This document shows, piece by piece, positions 1-7,215 of a stretch of DNA of 29,836 nucleotides. This DNA comes from UBA9732 sp031935845 (GTDB lineage: Bacteria; Spirochaetota; Spirochaetia; Sphaerochaetales; Sphaerochaetaceae): the NCBI GenBank assembly GCA_031935845.1, contig JAJBWA010000019.1, positions 1 to 29,836 of the forward strand, read 5' to 3'. Under the pieces are notes generated by a model. That model was not told the DNA's origin, did not search any database, and saw nothing but the letters and a program-made list of their open reading frames with translations. The translations under genes and the position numbers were made by a program. Numbering within the stretch: the first letter of the stretch is position 1; each line of letters begins with the position of its first letter.

Positions 1-14
1 AACAACAATCAAAC

Positions 15-43
15 TTGGAACAGACGGCAGTATGCAATATACT
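15..43 (+). promoter_or_regulatory. sigma70-type promoter of merR, leaderless
   Basis: The -35 box is TTGGAA (15-20), followed by a 17-base spacer and a -10 box TATACT (38-43). A start site about 7 bases after the -10 falls on the A of the ATG at 50, so the message would have almost no leader. No Shine-Dalgarno is visible before either possible start (32 or 50). Confidence 0.55.
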
Positions 44-49
44 CTCCAT

Positions 50-493
50 ATGAAACGCTACAGAATCGGTGAGATTGCAAGGCTGTCTGAGCTGACTTTG
101 AGGACCATAAGGTATTACGGTGAGCTCGGGCTGCTGCACGAGGGCCGCACCGGCGGCAACCAGCGCTATTACTCCGACCAGGACCTCGTCTACCTCAAGC
201 GGATCGTAGAGCTCAAGTCACTGGGCTTCTCCCTTGACGAGATATCCAGGATCATACGGCTCAAGGACGATGACCGCAGCGGCAACAAGAGGCGCACCGA
301 GCTTCTGACCCAGTACCGCAGCAAGCTGTCCCAGAGCATGGAGCGCATGACCGTGATGCAGGAACACATCGACGAACTGAAGTGGCACATCGACCAGCTG
401 GAGAGCGCTGAGGACGGTTTCACCGAGTGCCCGGGATCCGCCTGCGCCGGCTGCGAGCACAAGACAAAATGCATTTTCTTCAGGTCCGAATGA
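50..493 (+). CDS. MerR-family transcriptional regulator with C-terminal cysteine cluster
   Basis: This 147-residue protein has an N-terminal winged helix-turn-helix of the MerR family (residues about 4-72: YRIGEIARLSELTLRTIRYY, then the NQRYYSDQDL wing), a coiled-coil dimerisation helix (about 80-120) and a short tail with four cysteines at 127, 132, 135 and 141 (C-x4-C-x2-C-x5-C). SoxR carries a C-x2-C-x-C-x5-C 2Fe-2S cluster in the same part of the protein, so a metal or Fe-S sensor is plausible, but the spacing differs. The ATG at 50 puts the helix-turn-helix at the usual distance from the N-terminus and agrees with the promoter; an in-frame ATG at 32 would overlap that promoter's spacer. 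The gene lies directly upstream of the trpB2 promoter and its palindrome, which it may bind. The effector is unknown. Confidence 0.85.
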   Translation: MKRYRIGEIARLSELTLRTIRYYGELGLLHEGRTGGNQRYYSDQDLVYLKRIVELKSLGFSLDEISRIIRLKDDDRSGNKRRTELLTQYRSKLSQSMERMTVMQEHIDELKWHIDQLESAEDGFTECPGSACAGCEHKTKCIFFRSE

Positions 494-512
494 AATTTCA
501 CCAAAAAGGGTA

Positions 513-541
513 TTGCATCTTTTTCCCCGGGATGGTATGTT
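513..541 (+). promoter_or_regulatory. promoter of the trpB2 gene
   Basis: TTGCAT (513-518), a 17-base spacer and TATGTT (536-541), the latter preceded by an extended -10 TGG. The predicted start is near 548, directly before the palindrome at 549-564. A competing -35-like TTGACA at 546-551 overlaps that palindrome but has no convincing -10 at 17-20 bases, so I prefer the first promoter. Confidence 0.45.
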
Positions 542-548
542 TCTATTG

Positions 549-564
549 ACAGTAACGTTACTGT
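549..564 (+). promoter_or_regulatory. perfect 16-bp palindrome, candidate operator
   Basis: ACAGTAACGTTACTGT reads the same on both strands. It sits at about +1 to +16 of the proposed trpB2 transcript, a classic repressor position, and 55 bases after the MerR gene. The TAACGTTA core with central CG is typical of MerR-type and LacI-type operators. The same core recurs at 5091-5098. Confidence 0.6.
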
Positions 565-600
565 ACACAGAAACACTTTACGCCAGAGGAGGAACACATC

Positions 601-1980
601 ATGGCAAACAAACCCATCAAGGACATCCCTTACAAAATCTATCTTTCGGAAAGCGAGATTCCCTCCTCATGGTACAACCTCCGTGCGGACATGAAGAACA
701 AGCCGGCACCGCTTCTCAACCCCGGCACTCTCAAGCCCATGACGGCAGAGGAGCTGGAGGGAGTCTTCTGCAAGGAACTGGTGAAGCAGGAACTGGACAA
801 CGACACCCGCTTCATCGAGATTCCCAAGGAAATCCAGGACTTCTACAAGATGTACAGACCGTCTCCCACGGTCAGGGCCTACTGCCTTGAGGAAGCACTC
901 GGAACTCCCGCACATATCTATTACAAGTTCGAAGGCAACAACACATCCGGAAGCCACAAGCTGAATTCCGCCATCGCCCAGGCCTACTATGCCAAGCAAC
1001 AGGGACTCAAGGGCGTCACCACGGAAACCGGTGCAGGGCAGTGGGGAACGGCCCTTTCCATGAGCTGTGCATACCTCGGCCTTGACCTCAAGGTCTACAT
1101 GGTCAAGATCAGCTACGAGCAGAAGCCCGGCCGCCGCGAGGTCATGAGGACCTATGGCGCCGAAGTCACTCCTTCTCCCTCGAACACAACCGAGGCCGGA
1201 AGAAGGATCCTTGCCGCATTCCCCGGAACCAACGGATCCTTGGGATGCGCCATAAGCGAGGCCGTCGAGTACGCCGTAACCCATGAAGGATACAGATATG
1301 TCCTCGGCTCCGTGCTGAACCAGGTGCTCCTGCATCAGAGCGTCATCGGCCTTGAGGCAAAGGCAGCCCTGGACAAATACGGAGTGAAGCCCGACATCAT
1401 CATCGGATGCGCAGGCGGCGGATCCAACCTGGGAGGTCTGATTGCACCGTTCATGGGCGAGAAGCTCAGGGGCGAGGCCGATTACCGCTTCATAGCAGTC
1501 GAGCCTGCATCCTGCCCGTCATTCACACGCGGCAAATATGCATACGATTTCTGCGATACCGGCTATGTCTGCCCGCTGGCAAAGATGTACACCCTCGGAA
1601 GCCAGTTCATGCCGTCTCCGAACCACGCCGGCGGCCTGAGGTTCCACGGAATGTCATCCATCCTCTCGCAGCTTTACGACGACGGCTACATGGAGGCGGT
1701 GAGCGTGGAGCAGACAAGGGTCTTCGAGGCGGCCGAGATGTTTGCAAGGACCGAGGGAATCCTTCCAGCTCCGGAAAGCAGCCATGCCATCAGGGTTGCA
1801 ATCGATGAAGCCCTCAAGTGCAAGGAAACCGGAGAAGCCAAGGACATCCTGTTCGGCCTTACCGGAACCGGATACTTCGATCTTTCCGCCTACAAGAGCT
1901 TCAATGACGGCACCATGAGCGATTCAATCCCCACCGACGCCGATATTGCAGCCTCTCTTGCCAAGCTGCCCAAGGTCTGA
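601..1980 (+). CDS. trpB: TrpB2-type tryptophan synthase beta chain
   Basis: This is a PLP enzyme of 459 residues that would condense indole with serine to give tryptophan. It belongs to the TrpB2 (COG1350) branch: it is about 60 residues longer than TrpB1 and has the long N-terminal extension. Visible motifs are the PLP lysine in GSHKLN (K120), the GAGQWGTALS loop, the phosphate-binding GCAGGGSNLGG stretch (about 270-280), and PESSHAIR near the C-terminus. The ribosome-binding site AGGAGG (587-592) fixes the start. No trpA, trpC or other trp gene is near. Stand-alone TrpB2 enzymes are thought to salvage free indole or to act without a tight alpha-subunit complex, and the isolated setting fits that. 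The operator just upstream implies dedicated regulation. Confidence 0.92.
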   Translation: MANKPIKDIPYKIYLSESEIPSSWYNLRADMKNKPAPLLNPGTLKPMTAEELEGVFCKELVKQELDNDTRFIEIPKEIQDFYKMYRPSPTVRAYCLEEALGTPAHIYYKFEGNNTSGSHKLNSAIAQAYYAKQQGLKGVTTETGAGQWGTALSMSCAYLGLDLKVYMVKISYEQKPGRREVMRTYGAEVTPSPSNTTEAGRRILAAFPGTNGSLGCAISEAVEYAVTHEGYRYVLGSVLNQVLLHQSVIGLEAKAALDKYGVKPDIIIGCAGGGSNLGGLIAPFMGEKLRGEADYRFIAVEPASCPSFTRGKYAYDFCDTGYVCPLAKMYTLGSQFMPSPNHAGGLRFHGMSSILSQLYDDGYMEAVSVEQTRVFEAAEMFARTEGILPAPESSHAIRVAIDEALKCKETGEAKDILFGLTGTGYFDLSAYKSFNDGTMSDSIPTDADIAASLAKLPKV

Positions 1981-1987
1981 ATCAGCA

Positions 1988-2002
1988 AATCCGTCACGGA
2001 TT
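1988..2002. terminator. weak bidirectional hairpin between convergent genes
   Basis: AATCCG-TCA-CGGATT forms a 6-bp stem whose loop is the complement of the binding-protein stop codon. The two genes are 13 bases apart. There is no U-run on either strand, so intrinsic termination is uncertain. Confidence 0.25.
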
Positions 2003-3280
2003 CTGGGCTGCGTAAGTGTCAAGTGCGCTCTGTACGGTGGCTACCATCTCGTCCACGGCGGTATCTATATCCTTGCCGTTCAGCACATCGGCGATGTTCG
2101 CCTGGAATGCATAGTAGATGGAGTAGGCCGACGGAAGCCAGACGTTGACGAGATCGGGATTTGAATGGATGAGGGAATCTGATGCAGTCTTGATGGGACC
2201 GCACTTCCACATTATCGCCTTGTATTCGGTTATGTCGTATGCCTTCAGGTTCACGGACACATAGCCTGTGCCCTCGGACCATCTGATCTGTACGTTGGGC
2301 GATACCAGATACTCCAGCACTGTCTTCACGGCATCGCTGTCGCTGAATGCAAAAAGGGCTCCTCCGGATATGACGGCACCGCCTGTTGCATCCTCGTTCA
2401 CCATCGGAACCGGGGCCACGCCCACTTCGAATTCATCCTGTACGGCCAGCATGATGGAAGCCAGGTTGCTGGATGATGCCAGCATGGATGCGCACCGTCC
2501 GCTTGTGAACTCTGCGGTGACTCCTGAAGAAATCGGATTGTAATAGCCGGTATCGTAGAGCTCCTTCCATTTCTCGAGGAATGCCTTGTATGTCCCGTCC
2601 TTCCCGAACAGGACCTCGGTGGGAGCACCTTCATGACCGTTCTTGTTGTTGACCATGTAGCTCAGTCCGTTCTGGGCGCCGATGAAGTATGTCAGCTCAT
2701 AGGTTGCGGGAACGCCTGCAAAGGCGGTATATCCCTTGCTTCCGAGTATCTTTGCAATCTCGATCAGGTCATCCAGTGTCCTGGGTTCATTGAGTCCGGC
2801 ACCCAGGAAGATTTCCCTGTTGTAGTAGAAGAGCAGGGCAGAGGCATTGAACGGCAGGGCCAGGAGTCCGTTCTCAGATGTGTATGAGCTTATGGCGCAC
2901 GGCAGGATGTCGCTGGTGTCGATTCCCAGCCGGTCTATGGTCACGAGATACTTGGAGTGATTCATGTCTATGGCTGCCGTTGCGTCCATCATGGCGATAT
3001 CCGGCAGACTGTCGGTACCTGAGGCGGCGTTCACGCTGGTGAGCACGTCGTTGGCCTTGCCCTGATAGATGGCCTCGACCTCGATTCCTTTTTCCTTTCC
3101 CTCTCCCTCGTTGAAGCTCTTGATTATCTTGTCGAAGACATCCGCATTGCTTCCCTGTGCGCAATGCCAGATGGTGACCTTCTGGGTCTTGGTCTTTTCT
3201 CCGTCTCCGCCTGCAAAGAGCGGCATAAGTGCCGTCAGGAGTACGATAGCGATAAGGATGATCTGTCTTGTTTTTCTCAT
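1994..3280 (-). CDS. sugar-type ABC transporter substrate-binding protein (family 1)
   Basis: A 428-residue secreted binding protein of the UgpB/MalE type. The N-terminus is a signal peptide (MRKTRQIILIAIVLLTALM, then PLFAGGDG) with a likely signal peptidase I site at the FAG region and no clear lipobox. The mature part starts with KVTIWHCAQGS, and a GTDSLPDIAMMD stretch and LLALPFNASALLFYYNREIF follow, all typical of family 1 oligosaccharide or glycerol-phosphate binders. The ATG at 3280 has a strong ribosome-binding site (GGAGG). It is the third gene of a minus-strand operon behind two permeases, an unusual but known order. The substrate cannot be told from the sequence. Confidence 0.85.
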   Translation of the reverse strand: MRKTRQIILIAIVLLTALMPLFAGGDGEKTKTQKVTIWHCAQGSNADVFDKIIKSFNEGEGKEKGIEVEAIYQGKANDVLTSVNAASGTDSLPDIAMMDATAAIDMNHSKYLVTIDRLGIDTSDILPCAISSYTSENGLLALPFNASALLFYYNREIFLGAGLNEPRTLDDLIEIAKILGSKGYTAFAGVPATYELTYFIGAQNGLSYMVNNKNGHEGAPTEVLFGKDGTYKAFLEKWKELYDTGYYNPISSGVTAEFTSGRCASMLASSSNLASIMLAVQDEFEVGVAPVPMVNEDATGGAVISGGALFAFSDSDAVKTVLEYLVSPNVQIRWSEGTGYVSVNLKAYDITEYKAIMWKCGPIKTASDSLIHSNPDLVNVWLPSAYSIYYAFQANIADVLNGKDIDTAVDEMVATVQSALDTYAAQNP

Positions 3281-3291
3281 GTTTCCTCCGG

Positions 3292-4134
3292 TCATCTGCG
3301 GATGAGTGCAGTCTGTATCCGTTTTTTCGTAAATGCAAGCACAATCAGGAACGGCACCGTGACGATGACGAGCGCCGCCATCTGGGCCCCGATGTCTCCC
3401 GATTCTGCGAATCCGAGCATGGTTATTCCTACCTGAATGGTCCTTGAGGCAGGCCTGTTTGTGACCAGAAGAGGCCACAGGTATGAGTTGAACACCGTAA
3501 TCAGCGTCTGGATCATGACGGTGATTACCGCAGGAGCCGAAAGCGGCACCAGGATGTTCCATATGTATCTTATGTCCGTGGCACCGTCGATCCTTGCGGC
3601 GTCATACGGTTCCTTTCCTATTGCGTGGAACGATCCCATCAGAAGCAGCATCTGCGCCGCCGAGAAAAGGCTGGTGGAGATGATTCCTGCCCATGTGTCT
3701 ATAAGCCCCAGCGACGCCACCGTCCTGTAGTTCTGGTACAGAATGGCTTCCTGCGGCACGAACAGCGTCAGGATCAGGGCCGTCAGGATCACCGTCTTTC
3801 CCTTGAAACGGAGGTGTGTGAAGGCAAATGCCGCAGACACTATCACCGCAGTCCTGATGACCGCCGCAAGTGCAGACGTCCCGATGGAGTTGAGGACATA
3901 TGAACCGAAATGCCTGTGTCCCAGGGCCTTGGCGTAGTTGGCCCAGACGAAAGATGACGGCCAGATGCTCAGCCTGCTGAACTCCTTGGGCGTGAAGAAC
4001 GATGACACGATCATGTAGAACAGCGGGAATGTCACTATGACCGCCATCAGGAGCAGAAGCACCTTCCTGATGATGTACTTGAATGTATCTACCGGCCTGC
4101 GGATTACTCTTTTCCTTTTTTTCCTGTTCTTCAT
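3292..4134 (-). CDS. sugar ABC transporter permease, MalG/UgpE type
   Basis: A 280-residue inner-membrane permease with a basic N-terminal tail, about six membrane helices (first at about 25-45) and the cytoplasmic coupling loop EPYDAARIDGAT (175-186), the EAA loop that docks on the ATPase. Length and motif order match CUT1 family MalG/UgpE subunits. It overlaps the upstream permease by 4 bases and is followed 11 bases later by the binding protein, so the three are co-transcribed. Together with its partner it would form the channel of a carbohydrate importer. Confidence 0.87.
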   Translation of the reverse strand: MKNRKKRKRVIRRPVDTFKYIIRKVLLLLMAVIVTFPLFYMIVSSFFTPKEFSRLSIWPSSFVWANYAKALGHRHFGSYVLNSIGTSALAAVIRTAVIVSAAFAFTHLRFKGKTVILTALILTLFVPQEAILYQNYRTVASLGLIDTWAGIISTSLFSAAQMLLLMGSFHAIGKEPYDAARIDGATDIRYIWNILVPLSAPAVITVMIQTLITVFNSYLWPLLVTNRPASRTIQVGITMLGFAESGDIGAQMAALVIVTVPFLIVLAFTKKRIQTALIRR

Positions 4135-4997
4135 GACTTCTTCCTCCTTCTACTGAGGTGGAAGACCGTCATGGCTGTGGCCGCAATAGTGAGGACCAAG
4201 GAGGAGAGGGCGTTCTGCACGGCCCTGTTTCCGCTCCTGAATGCCTCGACATAGTAATAGAACATGATTGTTTCGGTGCTTCTGAACGGACCGCCTTCGG
4301 TGAGTATGATGATCGGCGCCGAAATCAGCAGGGCATCCTTCAGGGCAAGGAACACGGTGACCAGCACGGTCTCCCGCACCATCGGAAGCTCGATGTCGAA
4401 GAACAGCCTCCTGCCGCCGGCTCCGTCAACCCTTGCCGCATCCAGGACATCCTTGTCCAGGCTCCTGAATGCACACATCAGCAGGATGTAGTCGATTCCG
4501 AAATCAAGGAAGACACCCAGAACGGCCAGGGTGATCATGGCTCCGGCAGGATCTGTCAGCCACGGTGCGCTGATGCCGAGTATCCTGTTGATTACGGACG
4601 CCTTTCCCCTGAAGATCTCCCTGAACAGCAGGCTGTATGCGGAAAGCGATACTGCCACGGGGGAGAAGAACAGGTACTCCGGCACAAACGACAGCCTGCT
4701 CTTCCGCCTGGTCAGCGATGCGGCGAACAATGTCAGGAATGTGTTGAGCGGCACGAAAAGCAGCACGAAGACTGCCGTGACCTTCAGGCTGTTCAGGAAC
4801 GCCTTGTCGGAGAACAGTATCCTGTAGTTGGAGAATCCGGCGAACCCTACTATGCTGCCTGCCTGGTTGACCGTAATGAATGACTCGATGAATCCCTTTG
4901 CAGCCGGAATCCAGCAGAAGACGGAGGCAAGAAGCACCGCCGGTGCTATGAAGAGGTATGGTTTTGCCGTGTGTAGGATTCTGCGCGCGCGTGTCAC
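4131..4997 (-). CDS. sugar ABC transporter permease, MalF/UgpA type (GTG start)
   Basis: A 288-residue permease with about six membrane helices starting at KPYLFIAPAVLL and an EAA loop DVLDAARVDGAGG, matching CUT1 MalF/UgpA subunits. The reading frame stays open to 5144, but that 49-residue extension is encoded by AT-rich DNA unlike the rest and contains a good promoter (5005-5033). The GTG at 4997 gives the normal 15-residue N-terminus before the first helix and lies 7 bases after the -10 box. I therefore infer a leaderless GTG start; a TTG or ATG start at 5144 or 5123 is the alternative. No ATP-binding subunit is encoded with the two permeases, so a shared MsmX/UgpC-like ATPase is expected. 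Confidence 0.8.
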   Translation of the reverse strand: MTRARRILHTAKPYLFIAPAVLLASVFCWIPAAKGFIESFITVNQAGSIVGFAGFSNYRILFSDKAFLNSLKVTAVFVLLFVPLNTFLTLFAASLTRRKSRLSFVPEYLFFSPVAVSLSAYSLLFREIFRGKASVINRILGISAPWLTDPAGAMITLAVLGVFLDFGIDYILLMCAFRSLDKDVLDAARVDGAGGRRLFFDIELPMVRETVLVTVFLALKDALLISAPIIILTEGGPFRSTETIMFYYYVEAFRSGNRAVQNALSSLVLTIAATAMTVFHLSRRRKKS

Positions 4998-5004
4998 GTG
5001 AGGT

Positions 5005-5033
5005 ACTGTAATTGTTTTTGTACTGCCGGTCAA
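5005..5033 (-). promoter_or_regulatory. promoter of the sugar ABC operon
   Basis: Read on the minus strand: TTGACC (5033-5028), exactly 17 bases, then TACAGT (5010-5005). The expected start lies about 7 bases further, at 4998-4997, on top of the GTG start codon. A 5/6 match at -35 and ideal spacing make this the best promoter between the sugar operon and the his operon. Confidence 0.6.
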
Positions 5034-5089
5034 GGCATAAGAGATATTTAATTCTTTGTTTTGAAATAAAATATATGACAATTCAAAAG

Positions 5090-5099
5090 CTAACGTTAG
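5090..5099. promoter_or_regulatory. palindrome CTAACGTTAG upstream of sugar operon
   Basis: A perfect 10-bp palindrome with central CG, about 90 bases upstream of the predicted sugar-operon start and 75-80 bases upstream of the his promoter. It shares the 8-base core TAACGTTA with the palindrome at 549-564. LacI-type regulators of sugar genes favour such CG-centred sites, but the position is far for a simple repressor. Confidence 0.3.
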
Positions 5100-5171
5100 A
5101 TTTACATACGTAATGTTCTTCATCTTATTTTCTTTTTCCTGCAAAAAAAGCCGACAATCCTGCCCGACTAC

Positions 5172-5200
5172 TTTACTTTAATGCGTTAAAGTGCTAATGT
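5172..5200 (+). promoter_or_regulatory. promoter of the histidine operon
   Basis: TTTACT (5172-5177), 17-base spacer, TAATGT (5195-5200) with an extended -10 TGC. The predicted start is near 5207, leaving a leader of about 25 bases with the ribosome-binding site AGGAG (5222-5226). The leader is too short for a his attenuator or T-box, so control must come from the operator inside the promoter. Confidence 0.55.
5175..5192 (+). promoter_or_regulatory. candidate HisR (YerC) operator
   Basis: ACTTTAA-TGCG-TTAAAGT is a perfect inverted repeat with 7-base arms. It lies between the -35 and -10 boxes of the his operon promoter, where binding would block RNA polymerase. The first gene of the operon encodes a TrpR-like YerC regulator, and such proteins have been predicted to act as histidine-responsive repressors (HisR), so autoregulation is the simplest reading. 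Confidence 0.65.
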
Positions 5201-5232
5201 GGTGATGCAAATACCTGATACAGGAGCATCAG

Positions 5233-5532
5233 ATGGAAAAGACAGATGAAAGAGCTTCCCGCCAGTTCTTCTCGGCAGTCCTCAAGCTCAGGACTGAAGA
5301 AGAGTGCAGGGCTTTCTTTGACGATGTATGCACGATAAAGGAACTCCAGGACCTCATCCAGAGGTTCCAGGTCGCGCTGATGCTGGACCAGGGGATGAAC
5401 TACCTGGAGATCTCAAGGCAGACAAGCGTGTCATCCGCCACCATATCACGGGTCAACCGCTGCCTGGTCTACGGCGACGGCGGATACCGCACCGTGATAG
5501 GACGCATGAAGGACGGAGGGCAGAATGGCTGA
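5233..5532 (+). CDS. yerC: YerC/YecD family TrpR-related regulator (putative HisR)
   Basis: A 99-residue protein of the TrpR superfamily, YerC/YecD branch. The N-terminal helices (about 8-50, including CTIKELQDLIQRFQVALML) match the TrpR dimer core, and residues 57-78 (YLEISRQTSVSSATISRVNR) form the helix-turn-helix. TrpR itself binds tryptophan; for YerC relatives beside his genes a histidine-sensing role has been predicted by comparative genomics. It is the first gene of the his operon, overlaps hisZ by 8 bases and follows the operator at 5175-5192. The ATG has a good AGGAG site. Identity of the family is clear; the effector is inferred. Confidence 0.88.
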   Translation: MEKTDERASRQFFSAVLKLRTEEECRAFFDDVCTIKELQDLIQRFQVALMLDQGMNYLEISRQTSVSSATISRVNRCLVYGDGGYRTVIGRMKDGGQNG

Positions 5533-6598
5533 GAAACTCAACCTCAAGGGAGAGGAAAGGGTGGTCATGGCCCTGAGGTCCCTCTATCAGTCCTACGGAT
5601 ACAGGACCTACCGCATGAGCCGCTTCGAGGAGTATGACCTGTATGCCGGATACAAGGACTTCCTGGTCTCCGGAAACATGATCACGTTCACCGACACCGA
5701 CGGCAAGCTGATGGCCCTCAAGCCCGATGTGACGCTGTCCATCGTGCGCAGCCTCAGGGACGCCGGACAGGGCGTCTCACGCATCTGCTATGACGAGAAC
5801 GTCTACCGCGTCTCCGACCGCTCCGGCACTTTCCGCGAGATAATGCAGGCCGGCCTGGAGTGCATCGGAAGCCTGGGATTGGTGGAGCTTTCGGAGGTGG
5901 CCGTGCTTGCGCAGAAAAGCCTGAGGACTATATCACCCAGATGTATGCTCACCATCTCGCACATGGGTATCATCGAGCAGCTGCTGAAGGAAATCCCGTC
6001 CGAAGAGGTCTCGGAAAAGGCCGTGCAGGCTCTGTCTTCAAGAAACACCCCTCAGCTGATGGCTCTTGCAAGGGAGAATGCCGAATGCTCCGGAGCCTTG
6101 AAGAAGATTGCAGAGCTGAGCTCCCTGACCGGGTCCAATGACGAGGTCCTGTCTGCGTTGAGGGAAATGGGTGCAGACCCGGCTCTGGTTTCCGACCTTT
6201 CATCGATAGTCTCTGCTCTGGATGAGGATGCCGTCAGGATCGATTTCTCGGTCCTGGGCGGGATGAAGTACTACAACGGAATCATTTTCAGAGGCTATGT
6301 GGAGGGCGTCCCAGTTCCGGTGCTTTCAGGCGGCCAGTACGACAGACTGATGCGCCGCATGGGAAAGCGCAGCAGGGCCATGGGCTTTGCTGTCTACATG
6401 GACCCTCTGGAGAGGATGCTCCAGGTGAGTCCGGAATATGACGTGGACACGGTGCTCCTCTACAAGGACGGCGATGATGCCGCCAAGGTCATGGAAAAGG
6501 CCGATGCCCTGCGCAGCAAAGGCCTTTCCGTAATGACGCTCAGGGAGATTCCTTCAGGCCTCAGGTACAGGAACGTCCAAGGAGGTGAGGATGCTTGA
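5525..6598 (+). CDS. hisZ: ATP phosphoribosyltransferase regulatory subunit HisZ
   Basis: A 357-residue class II aminoacyl-tRNA synthetase paralogue without aminoacylating function. The motif 2-like stretch MALKPDVTLSIVR, the segment RICYDENVYRVSD, and GGMKYYNGIIFRGYV with LSGGQYDRLM near the C-terminus are typical of HisZ, which forms a hetero-octamer with short HisG and gives histidine feedback control. It is shorter than true HisRS (about 420), lacks the anticodon-binding domain length, and sits directly before a short-form hisG, which requires it. It overlaps yerC and hisG, consistent with translational coupling. Confidence 0.92.
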   Translation: MAEKLNLKGEERVVMALRSLYQSYGYRTYRMSRFEEYDLYAGYKDFLVSGNMITFTDTDGKLMALKPDVTLSIVRSLRDAGQGVSRICYDENVYRVSDRSGTFREIMQAGLECIGSLGLVELSEVAVLAQKSLRTISPRCMLTISHMGIIEQLLKEIPSEEVSEKAVQALSSRNTPQLMALARENAECSGALKKIAELSSLTGSNDEVLSALREMGADPALVSDLSSIVSALDEDAVRIDFSVLGGMKYYNGIIFRGYVEGVPVPVLSGGQYDRLMRRMGKRSRAMGFAVYMDPLERMLQVSPEYDVDTVLLYKDGDDAAKVMEKADALRSKGLSVMTLREIPSGLRYRNVQGGEDA

Positions 6599-7214
6599 TG
6601 TCGCACTTCCCAAGGGAAGACTAGGGGAAAAGGTATATGAGATGTTCGCCCAGGCAGGGTTCGAATGCCGCGAGGTGCTCAGTGATTCCAGAAAGCTCGT
6701 CTTCGAGAATCCCGATGCCGGGGTGAGGTTCTTCTGGGCCAAGCCTAGCGATGTGGCCGTCTACGTAGAGCGCGGTGCGGCCGACATCGGTGTTGCCGGC
6801 AAGGACATAATCGACGAATACAGGCCCGATGTCTACGAGATGCTGGATCTGAAGATGGGCCGCTGCCGGATGTGCGTGGCGGCAAAGAAAGGCTTCCGGG
6901 ACAATCCGGACCTGACGCTCAGGGTGGCCACCAAGTTCTCCCATATTGCCCGCAGCTATTATGCATCGGTGGGCAGGGAGATCGATGTCATCCACCTCAA
7001 CGGATCCATCGAGCTTGCCCCCGTGCTGGGGATGTCAGACGTGATCGTGGACATAGTCGAGACCGGTACTACGCTCAAGGAGAACGGGCTTGAGGTAATC
7101 GAGACCATAATGCCCATCTCGGCCAGGGTGATAGTCAACAAGTCGTCGTTCGAATTCAAGAAGGATGCGCTGCTTTCAGTCATCGGCGCCCTTGGAAAGG
7201 CCGTGGAGGAATGA
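6591..7214 (+). CDS. hisG: ATP phosphoribosyltransferase catalytic subunit, short form
   Basis: A 207-residue enzyme catalysing the first step of histidine synthesis, joining ATP and PRPP. The N-terminal LDVALPKGRLGEKV motif, the ADIGVAGKDI segment, and the PRPP-binding signature DIVETGTTLKENGLEV (about 150-165) are present. The length is that of HisG-short, which lacks the C-terminal regulatory domain and works with HisZ. I chose ATG 6591 over GTG 6585 because the GTG overlaps the ribosome-binding site AGGAGG (6580-6585). It overlaps the hisZ stop. Confidence 0.95.
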   Translation: MLDVALPKGRLGEKVYEMFAQAGFECREVLSDSRKLVFENPDAGVRFFWAKPSDVAVYVERGAADIGVAGKDIIDEYRPDVYEMLDLKMGRCRMCVAAKKGFRDNPDLTLRVATKFSHIARSYYASVGREIDVIHLNGSIELAPVLGMSDVIVDIVETGTTLKENGLEVIETIMPISARVIVNKSSFEFKKDALLSVIGALGKAVEE

Positions 7215-7215
7215 A

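Noticed and set aside
5034..5144. 49-residue N-terminal extension of the sugar permease
   Set aside because: AT-rich, contains a near-consensus promoter, and lengthens the protein beyond its family. GTG 4997 is preferred.
5200..5232. Histidine leader peptide or T-box in front of the his operon
   Set aside because: The transcribed leader is about 25 bases, with no run of His codons, no specifier stem and no terminator.
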